From contig NZ_CP011492.1 in the NCBI RefSeq assembly GCF_001011035.1, positions 2,425,501 to 2,489,500 of the forward strand: DNA of 64,000 nt, given 5' to 3'. The DNA comes from Streptomyces sp. CNQ-509. GTDB lineage: Bacteria > Actinomycetota > Actinomycetes > Streptomycetales > Streptomycetaceae. Positions 57,301 through 64,000 of the stretch are shown one piece after another (within the stretch, counting starts at the first letter, position 1; each line of letters begins with the position of its first letter). The position numbers and the translations under genes were made by a program. A model generated the notes under the pieces. It was not told the DNA's origin and ran no database searches. It saw only the letters and a program-made list of their open reading frames with translations.

Positions 57301-58266
57301 CCGGACCGGGCCGACGAGCTGCGCGAGATAGGTGGAGAAGGCGACGAAGGTGCCGAGGGTGATCTGCCCGCGGGTGGCCATCCAGCCGCCGAGCGCGAGC
57401 ATCCCGACCTGGCCGAGGGAGGGCACGGCCTGGAGGGCGGGGGTGTAGCGGGCGTTCATGCGGACGGTGCGCAGCCGGGCGGCGTAGAGCTTGCGGCTGA
57501 TGGCGCGGAGCTTGCCGGTCTCCTGCCGCTCCTGGCCGAAGCCCTTGACGACGCGGACGCCGCCGACGGCGCCGTCCACGACGGAGGCGACGGTGCCGGC
57601 CTGCTGCTGGGCGTACCAGGTGGCGGGGAAGAGGCGGGTGCGGCTGCGGTTGGCTATCCACCACAGGGCGGGGGCGACGCCGAGGGCGACGAGGGTGAGC
57701 GTCGGGGACAGCACGATCATGACGACCAGGGAGACCGCGAAGAGCAGCACGTTGCCGATCATCATCGGGATCATGAAGAGCAGGCCCTGGACGAGCTGCA
57801 GGTCGGTGGTGCCGCGGCCGACGACCTGGCCGGTGGAGAGCTCGTCCTGGCGGCGCCCGTCGAGCCGGACGATCGCGTCGTACATCTCGGTGCGCAGGTC
57901 GTGCTGCACGTCGAGGGCGAGTCGGCCGCCGTAATAGCGCCGGACATAGGTGAGGCCGTAGACGGCGAGTGCGGCGAGGACCATGAGGGCGGCCAGGGGC
58001 GCGAGCGCCCGGTCGCCGGAGACGATCACATCGTCGATGATCAGCTTGGGGATGAGCGGGACGAGGGCCATGATGCCCATCCCGGCGAGGGAGGCGCCGA
58101 GGGAGAGCAGCACGTTGCGGCGATAGCGCAGACAGTGCCGGAGGAGCCGCCGGGCCCAGCCCTCGGGTGCCTTCCGCGAAGGCTTCCGCCCGGCTGTGTT
58201 CCCGTTCGCGGGGGTCTCGTCCGATGGGGTCCGTGCCGCAGGGATCTTCCCCGATGGTTCCGCCAC
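54352..58266 (-). CDS. Fused heterodimer-type ABC exporter (TMD-NBD-TMD-NBD), one degenerate ATP site
   Basis: This 1304-residue protein is two half-exporters joined end to end. In half 1 (residues 1-620) Walker A is GASGSGKST near 405, the signature LSGGQRQR, and Walker B LLLLDDATS: Asp replaces the catalytic Glu. In half 2 Walker A is GETGAGKST near 1095, the signature LSAGQRQL, and Walker B ILLLDEATA is intact. An asymmetric pair is the hallmark of heterodimeric multidrug exporters such as TM287/288 and BmrCD. A charged linker (about 620-715) joins the halves. The GTG at 58266 has GGAGG upstream; the open frame before it is not needed. Confidence 0.94.
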   Translation of the reverse strand: MAEPSGKIPAARTPSDETPANGNTAGRKPSRKAPEGWARRLLRHCLRYRRNVLLSLGASLAGMGIMALVPLIPKLIIDDVIVSGDRALAPLAALMVLAALAVYGLTYVRRYYGGRLALDVQHDLRTEMYDAIVRLDGRRQDELSTGQVVGRGTTDLQLVQGLLFMIPMMIGNVLLFAVSLVVMIVLSPTLTLVALGVAPALWWIANRSRTRLFPATWYAQQQAGTVASVVDGAVGGVRVVKGFGQERQETGKLRAISRKLYAARLRTVRMNARYTPALQAVPSLGQVGMLALGGWMATRGQITLGTFVAFSTYLAQLVGPVRMLAMMLTVGQQARAGVERVYELIDTEPELSDGPGAHELPADAPADVEFDAVTFGYDPGHPVLDGLTLRVEPGETMAVVGASGSGKSTLSMLIPRYYDVAPDGGAVRIGGHDVRDLTLPSLRAAIGLVPENSFLFSESIRDNIAYGKPDATDEEIRAAARAAQADGFITALGNGDAAASADDAGAAHGTPGTGLPEGYDTVVGEQGMTLSGGQRQRIALARAILTDPRLLLLDDATSAVDARVEHEIHEALRSVMAGRTTLLIAHRQSTLALADRIAVLDGGRLVDVGTHEELQARCPLYRRLLTDPDELADRERDPAGQVAADTHASVDGVTPDLWVRKESGEKSAEGGGNSTASAGDPSGFAGMLAGSPGSPELLAKVAALPPATDTPDVDEDQAEAPEVSYGLRRLLRGFGGPLAIALLFVAGDAVAGLLLPVLIRHGIDDGVQRLSLGAVWTAAGLALAVVLGQWAAQVGATRLTGRTGERVLYALRVKIFAQLQRLGLDYYERHLTGKIMTRMTTDVDALSTFLQTGLVTAVVSLLTFFGILVALLVIDLQLALIVFATLPPLIVGTFFFRRQSVKAYELARERVSVVNGDLQESVAGLRIVQAFRREDGGAARFAERSDGYRRARVRGQWLISVYFPFVQLLASFATVGVLWAGSDRVAAGTLTAGALVAYLLYIDLFFAPVQQLSQVFDGYQQAAVALGRIQELLHEKPSTPPPAKPRPVGQLSGEIAFDDVHFAYDGQAEGAAEAALTGLDLTIPAGQTVAFVGETGAGKSTLVKLAARFYDPTRGAVRVDGTDLRELDLTGYRHRLGVVPQESYLFAGTVRDAIAYGRPDASDAEVEAAARAVGAHDMIASLPGGYLHDVAERGRNLSAGQRQLIALARAELVDPDILLLDEATAALDLATEAAVNSATDRLAGRRTTLVVAHRLTTAARADRVVVLDHGRVAEDGTHEELLARGGRYAELWRTYAGSVEPAAA

Positions 58267-58390
58267 CGGCCGCCTCCGCCTCAGTGTCGATGGTCCTGGT
58301 CCAGGATCCACAACCTACGGGCGCCGGTTTTTGTTTCTCGGGTGCGTACGGAATGTTGCCCGCCTGCGGCCGCGGGCGCTCGGGCGCAGG

Positions 58391-58939
58391 TCAGGCCACT
58401 GCCTGCAACTGGGGCGGGCTGCTGCCCGTGAGCACCTCGACGAGTACCAGTAACCGGGTCAGGGGCTGCTCGACGCCGTTTTCCTCCGCCGGGGCCGCGG
58501 CCCTGCCGCCCTCGGAGAAGCGGGCCCAGACCGCCTTGCCGTAGGGGCCCGGCTCGCTCCAGCCCCAGCTGTCGCTGAGGCACTCCACGATCTGCATCCC
58601 GCGGCCGGACTCCGCGAAGGGGTCGGCGACGCACACCCGCGGGACGCCGGTCCCGGGGTCGAAGACGGCGCACACGACCTCCGAGCCGCGGCGCAGCAGG
58701 CTGAGGACGACCGGGTGGGGGGCCTGGCTCCAGGACGGTTCGCAGAGACCGTGCCGCAGTGCGTTGGCCACCAGCTCGGAGGCGACCGAGGCGACGTCGT
58801 CGACCAGGTCCTCCAACTGCCACCCGCGGAGCGTCGCCCTGGCGACGTTGCGGGCGATGGATATCGACCGGGGGTCGTCCTCGAGCGTGCACGCTGCGAA
58901 CTCGGAGGCGGTCACCCACCCTTCAGCCGGTGCGGTCAT
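58391..58939 (-). CDS. RsbW-like ATP-binding anti-sigma-type protein
   Basis: This 182-residue cytoplasmic protein is a HATPase fold without a histidine kinase core. Markers are the N-box VASELVANALRHG, VFDPGTGVP and SGRGMQIV. RsbW-type proteins bind or phosphorylate anti-sigma antagonists; streptomycetes have dozens, many next to DUF397 and Scr1-type genes, as here. GGAG lies upstream of the ATG at 58939. The intergenic region to the divergent DUF397 gene is 150 bases, so the three genes probably form one developmental or signalling locus (WhiJ/AbaA-like). Confidence 0.9.
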   Translation of the reverse strand: MTAPAEGWVTASEFAACTLEDDPRSISIARNVARATLRGWQLEDLVDDVASVASELVANALRHGLCEPSWSQAPHPVVLSLLRRGSEVVCAVFDPGTGVPRVCVADPFAESGRGMQIVECLSDSWGWSEPGPYGKAVWARFSEGGRAAAPAEENGVEQPLTRLLVLVEVLTGSSPPQLQAVA

Positions 58940-59089
58940 CTCCAACTCCCCGGTCTCACGTGCACGTTGATGAAACAGGTTGCGATGCCATAGTGATCGA
59001 TGTGCACTTGCCGCTGCAAGTACGGATGCAATTTCATTCGCAAGAACAGGTGCACGTACATTGGAGTCGCGATCATAGAAGGAGACAGG

Positions 59090-59350
59090 ATGCAGCAGGT
59101 CATAAACGGTGTACCGGCGGATCAACTGGCGGGAATCACCTGGCGGAAGAGTCGCTTCAGCAATCCGAACGGCGAGTGCGTGGAGGTCGCCGGACTCCCC
59201 GGCGGGGACATTGCAATGCGCAACTCGCGCGATCCGGGCGGACCGGCCCTCATCTACACACAGGCGGAGATCACCGCCTTCCTGCTCGGCGCGAAGGACG
59301 GCCAGTTCGACGATCTGATCGTCAACAGCGCGGCCAAAGGCCCCGGTTGA
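59090..59350 (+). CDS. DUF397 protein
   Basis: This 86-residue protein carries the DUF397 motif ITWRKSRFSNPNGECVEVAGLPGG, then the typical RDPGGPALIYTQAEITAFLLGAK. It has one Cys and no membrane segment. Family members partner with Scr1-type helix-turn-helix proteins; here the DUF397 gene comes first, the reverse of the usual order. GAAGGAGACAGG precedes the ATG. Confidence 0.93.
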   Translation: MQQVINGVPADQLAGITWRKSRFSNPNGECVEVAGLPGGDIAMRNSRDPGGPALIYTQAEITAFLLGAKDGQFDDLIVNSAAKGPG

Positions 59351-59434
59351 ACTCCGTAGTAGCTGTACACCGCACCCTCCACAGTGAGAGACTGAGCGGT
59401 CGATTCACCACACCGCGGGACAGGGGCAGGCCAG

Positions 59435-60337
59435 ATGTCAGCGTCACCGGAGCAGACGTCATCGGTACGCAGGGCACTCTCTCAGCAGCACGGAGGGCCC
59501 ACCGTTCTCCGTATCCTGCTGGGCACACACCTGCGTCGGCTCCGGGAGGCCGCCGGCGTCTCCCGTGAGGCGGCCGGTGATGCGATCCGGGCGTCGCACG
59601 CCAAGATCAGCCGCCTGGAGCTCGGCCGCGTGGGGTACAAGGAGCGCGACGTCTCCGACCTCCTCAGCCTCTACGGCGTCACGGACGAGCAGGAGCGCTC
59701 CGAGTTCCTGGCCCTCGCCCGCCGCGCCAGTTCCCCCGGCTGGTGGCAGAAGTACGGCGACGTGCTGCCGGGCTGGTTCGAGACGCTGCTCGGCCTCGAA
59801 GAGGCCGCGGGGCTGATCCGTAACTACCAGGTCCAGTTCGTCCCCGGGCTGCTCCAGACCGCGGACTACGCCCGCGCCGTCACGCTGCTGGCCAACGCGG
59901 GCGCGCCCGAGCAGGAGATCCAGCGCAAGGTCGACGTGCGGCTGCGCCGCCAGCAGGTGCTGGACCGGCCGGACGCGCCGAAGCTGTGGGTCGTCGTCGA
60001 CGAGGCCGCGCTGCGCCGTCCGCTCGGCGGAGCGGACGTCATGCGGGGCCAGGTCAGGCACCTGCTGGAGATGGGCACCCGGAAGAACATCACCATCCAG
60101 ATCGCGCCCTTCGACATCGGCGGCCTCGCGGCGGCCGGCGGGCCGATACACATCATGCGCTTCACCGAGCCCGACCTGCCCGACGTCGTCTATCTGGAGC
60201 AGCTCACCAGCGCGCTCTACCTGGACAAGCCGGACGAGGTGGAGAACTACAAGCTGGTCATGGACCGGCTCTGCGCCACTGCCGAGACGCACGCGGGCAG
60301 CATGCGGATACTGGAGCGCCTGGCCGACGAGTTCTGA
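59435..60337 (+). CDS. Scr1/DUF5753 family helix-turn-helix regulator
   Basis: This 300-residue protein has an N-terminal XRE-type helix-turn-helix (LGTHLRRLREAAGVSREAAGDAIRASHAKISRLELGR, residues about 29-65) and the DUF5753 domain (VQFVPGLLQTADYARAV and IAPFDIGGLAAAGGPIHIMRF). It resembles WhiJ. The usual model is a DNA-binding repressor antagonised by its DUF397 partner; the partner here is encoded 84 bases upstream. The ATG has a moderate ribosome site (CAGGGGCAGG). Confidence 0.93.
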   Translation: MSASPEQTSSVRRALSQQHGGPTVLRILLGTHLRRLREAAGVSREAAGDAIRASHAKISRLELGRVGYKERDVSDLLSLYGVTDEQERSEFLALARRASSPGWWQKYGDVLPGWFETLLGLEEAAGLIRNYQVQFVPGLLQTADYARAVTLLANAGAPEQEIQRKVDVRLRRQQVLDRPDAPKLWVVVDEAALRRPLGGADVMRGQVRHLLEMGTRKNITIQIAPFDIGGLAAAGGPIHIMRFTEPDLPDVVYLEQLTSALYLDKPDEVENYKLVMDRLCATAETHAGSMRILERLADEF

Positions 60338-60433
60338 CGGACTCCGGCACCTCAGGCACCCACGGCCCGCCCGGCAGGGTTGCGCACAGAGCATCAGGAG
60401 ATCAGGCGCGACGGCGCCCGGTCCGTGGTGATC

Positions 60434-60484
60434 CGGCCCGCGTCCTCCTCCGGCCCGCGTCCTCCTCCGGCCCGCGTCCTCCGC
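60434..60484. repeat. Three tandem copies of a 17-base unit
   Basis: CGGCCCGCGTCCTCCTC repeats at 60434, 60451 and 60468, the last copy altered at its end. The repeat runs into the stop codon of the agmatinase gene on the other strand. Confidence 0.85.
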
Positions 60485-61455
60485 TAACCCGCGTCCCGCT
60501 CACCGGCGATCTGCCGCGCCATCAGCGTCGTCAGCTCGTACGCCGTGTGCGACGCCGCCACCGACGTGATCTCGGCGTGGTCGTACGCGGGCGCCACCTC
60601 CACCAGGTCCGCCGAGACCAGCCGGCAGCCCGCCAGCCCGCGCAGGATCTCCAGCAGCTCGCGCGAGGTGAGCCCACCGGCCTCCGGGGTGCCCGTGCCC
60701 GGGGCGTGCGCCGGGTCCAGGACGTCGATGTCGATGGACACGTACAGCGGCCGGTCCCCGATCCGCTGCCGCAACTGGTCGGTGACCTCGTCCACGCCGC
60801 GGCGCATCACGTCCGCCGAGGTGACGATGCCGAAGCCCATCTTCTCGTCGTCGTCCAGGTCCTTGCGCCCGTAGAGCGGCCCGCGGATCCCGACGTGCGA
60901 GAGCGCCGCGGTGTCGACCACGCCCTCCTCCACCGCGCGCCGGAACGGCGTGCCGTGGGTGTACGCGGCGCCGAAGTAGGTGTCCCAGGTGTCCAGGTGC
61001 GCGTCGAAGTGCAGCAGCGCGACCGGCCCGTGCCGGCGGGCGACGGCCCGCAGCAGCGGCAGCGCGATGGTGTGGTCGCCGCCGAGGGTCATCAGCCGGG
61101 CGCCGGTGGCCAGCAGCTCGTCGGCCGCGCCCTCGACGGTGGCCACCGCCTCGCCGATGTCGAACGGGTTGACGGCGATGTCCCCCGCGTCCGCGACCTG
61201 CGCCAGCGCGAAGGGCGCGGCGTCCTGCGCCGGGTTGTACGGGCGCAGGAGCCGGGACGCCTCGCGGATCGCGTTGCCGCCGAAGCGGGCGCCGGGGCGG
61301 TAGGAGACGCCGCTGTCGAAGGGGACGCCGACGACGGCGACGTCCGTGCGCCCCACCTCGTCCAGGCGGGGCAGCCGGGCGAAGGTGGCGGGGCCCGCGT
61401 AGCGCGGGACGCGGGAGGAGTCGACGGGGCCGCGAGGGGTGCCGGTGCTGCTCAT
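60484..61455 (-). CDS. speB: Agmatinase/ureohydrolase family enzyme
   Basis: This 323-residue binuclear manganese hydrolase splits a guanidino group to urea. Metal ligands lie in [19 protein letters not shown] and [19 protein letters not shown]. Agmatine is the default substrate, but actinobacterial relatives act on guanidinobutyrate or guanidinopropionate, so specificity is uncertain. The ATG at 61455 has GAAGG upstream. It is divergent from a phosphatase-family gene. Confidence 0.9.
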   Translation of the reverse strand: MSSTGTPRGPVDSSRVPRYAGPATFARLPRLDEVGRTDVAVVGVPFDSGVSYRPGARFGGNAIREASRLLRPYNPAQDAAPFALAQVADAGDIAVNPFDIGEAVATVEGAADELLATGARLMTLGGDHTIALPLLRAVARRHGPVALLHFDAHLDTWDTYFGAAYTHGTPFRRAVEEGVVDTAALSHVGIRGPLYGRKDLDDDEKMGFGIVTSADVMRRGVDEVTDQLRQRIGDRPLYVSIDIDVLDPAHAPGTGTPEAGGLTSRELLEILRGLAGCRLVSADLVEVAPAYDHAEITSVAASHTAYELTTLMARQIAGERDAG

Positions 61456-61546
61456 GCCTTCGACGATAAGCGCAGGGCAGCACGGCGGCCGCTGTACAGA
61501 GTGGACACCTGCGCCCCCGCACATGTGTCCGGGTGACAATGACACC

Positions 61547-62368
61547 ATGGCCCTCATGTCCCTGCCTGACGCACCCAGCCGCCCCGCCCTCGTCGACCAC
61601 CTCGTACGCACCCGGATCGCGGGCGACGTCGCCACGCCCCGCGAGGGAAACCTGCGCCACTACCGCGAGCTGAGCCAGGGCAACCTGCGCTTCTGGCTCG
61701 GCCTCGACCTCGGCGACCGCTGGACCGACGAGCGCGACGTGCTCGCCGTCATGGCCGAGCGCGTCGGCGTCGTCGCCGACCCCGCGCACACCCAGGGCCA
61801 GGACCGGATCGACCCCGAGCTGACCGTGGACGGCCTGGACCGGATGGCGGCCGAGCTGCGCAAGGCCGCCGCGGGCCGGCAGCGGGTGCTGCTGGCGACG
61901 GGCCACCCCGGCGGGCTGCTGGAGGTGCACAGCAGGACCGCGGCGGCGCTGCGCGCGGCGGGCTGCGACATCGTCACGGTGCCGCCGGGGCTGCGGACGG
62001 GCGAGGGCGACGACGGGACGTACGGCAACGTCCAGCAGTTCTGCGACGTGGCCGTGCTGGAGCGGGGCGCGACGCTGTGGCACACGCACGCGCCGCAGCC
62101 GGTGCGGCAGATCCTCGACGCGCTGGAGCGGGCCGGCGAGCCGCTGCCCGACCTGGTGGTCGCCGACCACGGCTGGGCGGGCGGCGCGGCGCAGCGCGGC
62201 GTGCACGCGGTGGGGTACGCGGACTGCAACGACCCGGCGCTGTTCCTCGGCGAGGCGGAGGGCACGCTCGCGGTGGCGGTGCCGCTGGACGACCACGTCG
62301 CGGATCCGGCGGCGTACGCGCCGATGACGGCGTACCTGCTGGCGGCGGCGGGGCTGGAGCTGCCGTAG
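61547..62368 (+). CDS. Actinobacterial phosphatase-family protein
   Basis: This 273-residue cytoplasmic protein belongs to a small actinobacterial phosphatase family. Conserved stretches are [74 protein letters not shown] and [15 protein letters not shown]. Many His and Asp residues suggest a metal centre. The substrate is not known. An ATG at 61556 is a possible later start. The function call rests on family memory and is moderate. Confidence 0.75.
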   Translation: MALMSLPDAPSRPALVDHLVRTRIAGDVATPREGNLRHYRELSQGNLRFWLGLDLGDRWTDERDVLAVMAERVGVVADPAHTQGQDRIDPELTVDGLDRMAAELRKAAAGRQRVLLATGHPGGLLEVHSRTAAALRAAGCDIVTVPPGLRTGEGDDGTYGNVQQFCDVAVLERGATLWHTHAPQPVRQILDALERAGEPLPDLVVADHGWAGGAAQRGVHAVGYADCNDPALFLGEAEGTLAVAVPLDDHVADPAAYAPMTAYLLAAAGLELP

Positions 62369-62453
62369 CGGGGCGGGTCCCGGCCGCGTGGCGCCGCGGC
62401 GCCCGGTCCGTACGCGTCCGTACGGGTCCGTACGGGCCAGGTCCCCGCGCCCG

Positions 62454-63344
62454 TCAGGTCCGCGGGACCCGGATCACGCCCTCCTGGATCACCGACGCCG
62501 CCAGCCGCCCGTCACGGGTGAAGATCCGCCCCGTGCTCAGCCCGCGTCCGCCCTGCGACGTCGGCGACTCCTGGTCGTACAGCAGCCACTCGTCCGCCCG
62601 GAACGGCCGGTGGAACCACATCGCGTGGTCCAGGCTCGCGCCCACGACGTCGCCGACGGCCCAGCCGCCGCGGCCGTGCGCGAGCAGCACGGAGTCGAGC
62701 AGGGTCATGTCCGAGACGTACGTCATCAGGCAGACGTGCAGCAGGGGGGTGTCGATGGCGCCGGCGAGCTTGCCGTTCGTACGGAACCACACCTGCGAGC
62801 GCGGCTCCCGCGGCACCCCGGCCTCGCCGCCCCAGGGCGGCGGCTCCGCGTACCGCAGGTCGACCGCGGCGCGCGCCTCCAGCAGCCGGCGCGCGAGGGC
62901 CGGGTCGAGGAAGTTGACGGCGTAGCGCGGCATCGCCTCCTCGGCGGTGGGCAGCGTCTCGGGGTCGGGCGCCGGCGGCATGGGCACCTGGTGCTCCAGG
63001 CCCTCCTCGTGGAGCTGGAACGACGCCGACAGGTTGAAGATCGGCTGGCCGTGCTGGACGGCGACGACGCGGCGGGTGGTGAAGGAGCGGCCGTCGCGGA
63101 TGCGGTCGACGGTGTAGACGAGGGGCGCGCCGGGGTCGCCGGGGCGGAGGAAGTAGGCGTGCAGCGAGTGCGGCGGCCGGTCGGCGGGCACGGTGCGTCC
63201 CGCGGCGACCAGCGCCTGCGCGGCGACCTGCCCGCCGAAGACCCGCGGAACGACGGCGGCGCGGGAGTGGCCGCGGTAGATGTCCCGCTCGATCTGCTCC
63301 AGGTCCAGCAGGTCGACCAGTGCGGTGAGCGCGGCGTCGTCCAT
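62454..63344 (-). CDS. tesB: Acyl-CoA thioesterase II
   Basis: This 296-residue double-hotdog enzyme hydrolyses medium- and long-chain acyl-CoA. The first domain has FGGQVAAQALVAAGRTV and HSLHAYFLRPGDPGAPLVY. The second has DHAMWFHRPFRADEWLLYDQESP. The acid-base residues are the Asp of LDHAMWFHR, with Ser/Thr and Gln near the end (SVIQEGVIR). It is 27 bases after the acyl-CoA dehydrogenase gene would continue on the same strand, so the pair may be co-transcribed in fatty-acid turnover. Confidence 0.94.
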   Translation of the reverse strand: MDDAALTALVDLLDLEQIERDIYRGHSRAAVVPRVFGGQVAAQALVAAGRTVPADRPPHSLHAYFLRPGDPGAPLVYTVDRIRDGRSFTTRRVVAVQHGQPIFNLSASFQLHEEGLEHQVPMPPAPDPETLPTAEEAMPRYAVNFLDPALARRLLEARAAVDLRYAEPPPWGGEAGVPREPRSQVWFRTNGKLAGAIDTPLLHVCLMTYVSDMTLLDSVLLAHGRGGWAVGDVVGASLDHAMWFHRPFRADEWLLYDQESPTSQGGRGLSTGRIFTRDGRLAASVIQEGVIRVPRT

Positions 63345-63371
63345 GGTGCGAGTCTCGCAGAGCCCGCGGCC

Positions 63372-64000
63372 CTACAGGCCCATCGACTTGGCGACGATGG
63401 AGCGCATGACCTCGCTGGTGCCGCCGTAGATGCGGGTGACGCGGGTGTCGGCGTAGAGGCGGGAGATGGGGTACTCGTTCATGTAGCCGTAGCCGCCGTG
63501 CAGTTGCAGGCACTTGTCGATGACGACGGCGGCGCGCTCGGTGCAGAAGAGCTTGACGGCGGCGGCGTCGGCGACGCCGAGGTCGCCCGCGTCGTGCACC
63601 TCCAGCGCGCGGTCGACGTACGCCTCCATGGCGTCGACCTCGGCCTTGCAGTCGGCGAGGACGAACTTGGTGTTCTGGAACTCCGCCACCGCCCGGCCGA
63701 AGACGGTGCGCTCCTTGACGTACGCCACCGCGAACCGCACGGCCGCGGCGGCCTGGGCGTACGCGCCGACGGCGATGCCGAGGCGCTCCTGCGGGAGGTT
63801 GTGGGTCAGGTACGTGAACGCCTTGCCCTCCTCGCCCAGCAGGTCGCCGACGGGCACCTTGACGTCGGTGAAGCTCAGTTCTGCGGTGTCCGAGGACTTC
63901 AGCCCCAGCTTGTCGAGCTTGCGCCCGACCGCGTAGCCGGCGGAGGAGGCGTCGACGACGAGGATGGAGATGCCGCCGCGGCGGTCCTCGGGGGTCGGCG
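63372..64000 (-). CDS. Acyl-CoA dehydrogenase (partial, 5' end outside window)
   Basis: The last 209 residues of an FAD-dependent acyl-CoA dehydrogenase are present. Visible are the middle sheet end (KLGLKSSDTAELSFTDVKVPVGDLLG), QERLGIAVGAYAQAAAAVRFAVAYVKERTVFGRAV and the C-terminal QLHGGYGYMNEYPISRLYADTRVTRIYGGTSEVMRSIVAKSMGL. The catalytic base region before IYGGTSE fits short- or medium-chain members. The frame is open to the window edge. Confidence 0.93.
   Translation of the reverse strand, partial: PTPEDRRGGISILVVDASSAGYAVGRKLDKLGLKSSDTAELSFTDVKVPVGDLLGEEGKAFTYLTHNLPQERLGIAVGAYAQAAAAVRFAVAYVKERTVFGRAVAEFQNTKFVLADCKAEVDAMEAYVDRALEVHDAGDLGVADAAAVKLFCTERAAVVIDKCLQLHGGYGYMNEYPISRLYADTRVTRIYGGTSEVMRSIVAKSMGL

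Noticed and set aside
54280..58431. A 1383-residue plus-strand frame over the ABC exporter
   Set aside because: It is a shadow of the real minus-strand gene, with no domain and skewed composition.

Overview
The window is a high-GC actinobacterial chromosome segment, most likely from Streptomyces or a close relative. It has GTG starts, GGAGG-type ribosome sites, a WhiJ/AbaA-type cluster (RsbW-like ATPase, DUF397 protein, Scr1/DUF5753 helix-turn-helix regulator), a SARP-type regulator, polyphosphate glucokinase and many secreted hydrolases. Housekeeping genes (gltA, panD, recD2, mmsA, tesB, speB) suggest core chromosome. I see no phage, transposase, CRISPR array, tRNA, rRNA or recognisable antibiotic cluster. 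Much of the right half resembles, from memory only, the gene order around the citrate synthase gene SCO2736 of S. coelicolor.

Layout. 1-6.2 kb is a worn accessory patch: a UvrA-like self-resistance ATPase cut by the window edge, an N-terminally lost GH30 glycosidase, a DUF3500 protein, a flavodoxin-like protein, a CGNR zinc-finger regulator, a HAD hydrolase with two frameshifts and a missing end, and a pyridoxamine oxidase-like protein. 6.2-10 kb has a SARP/BTAD regulator divergent from an alpha/beta hydrolase, then a secreted S1 protease whose catalytic serine is threonine. 10.1-14.4 kb is one operon of MMPL exporter, histidine kinase and response regulator. 14.5-25.3 kb has a BCCT transporter, ppgK, an M28 aminopeptidase, a MarR/YceI pair with a clear operator, panD, an M50-CBS protease, a polysaccharide deacetylase, a cupin gene with a LacI-type box and a Gly/Phe-tailed membrane protein.

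25.4-37.2 kb carries an APC permease, a DedA protein, a PucR-type regulator, a VWA lipoprotein, mmsA, a small MerR-like protein, a second MMPL exporter divergent from its TetR regulator, and a copper chaperone behind a CsoR-type operator. 37.2-42.1 kb has a gene-free stretch with a possible small RNA, then gltA, recD2 and a DUF937 protein.

42.2-48.9 kb is the most interesting metabolic part. Three overlapping genes (Gfo/Idh/MocA oxidoreductase, DUF993 protein, TIM-barrel isomerase) diverge from a LacI regulator. The same LacI-type box, at the same distance from the start codon, lies before the cupin gene 22 kb away, which suggests a small regulon for an unidentified sugar or sugar-like compound. 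A MarR-GNAT fusion gene with a perfect operator and a second TIM-barrel isomerase follow.

49-64 kb has a lipoprotein and secreted-protein pair of unknown function, an EamA transporter divergent from a LysR regulator, an S37 tripeptidyl aminopeptidase, a fused heterodimer-type ABC exporter with one degenerate ATP site, the WhiJ-like cluster, an agmatinase-family gene divergent from a phosphatase, tesB and the end of an acyl-CoA dehydrogenase.
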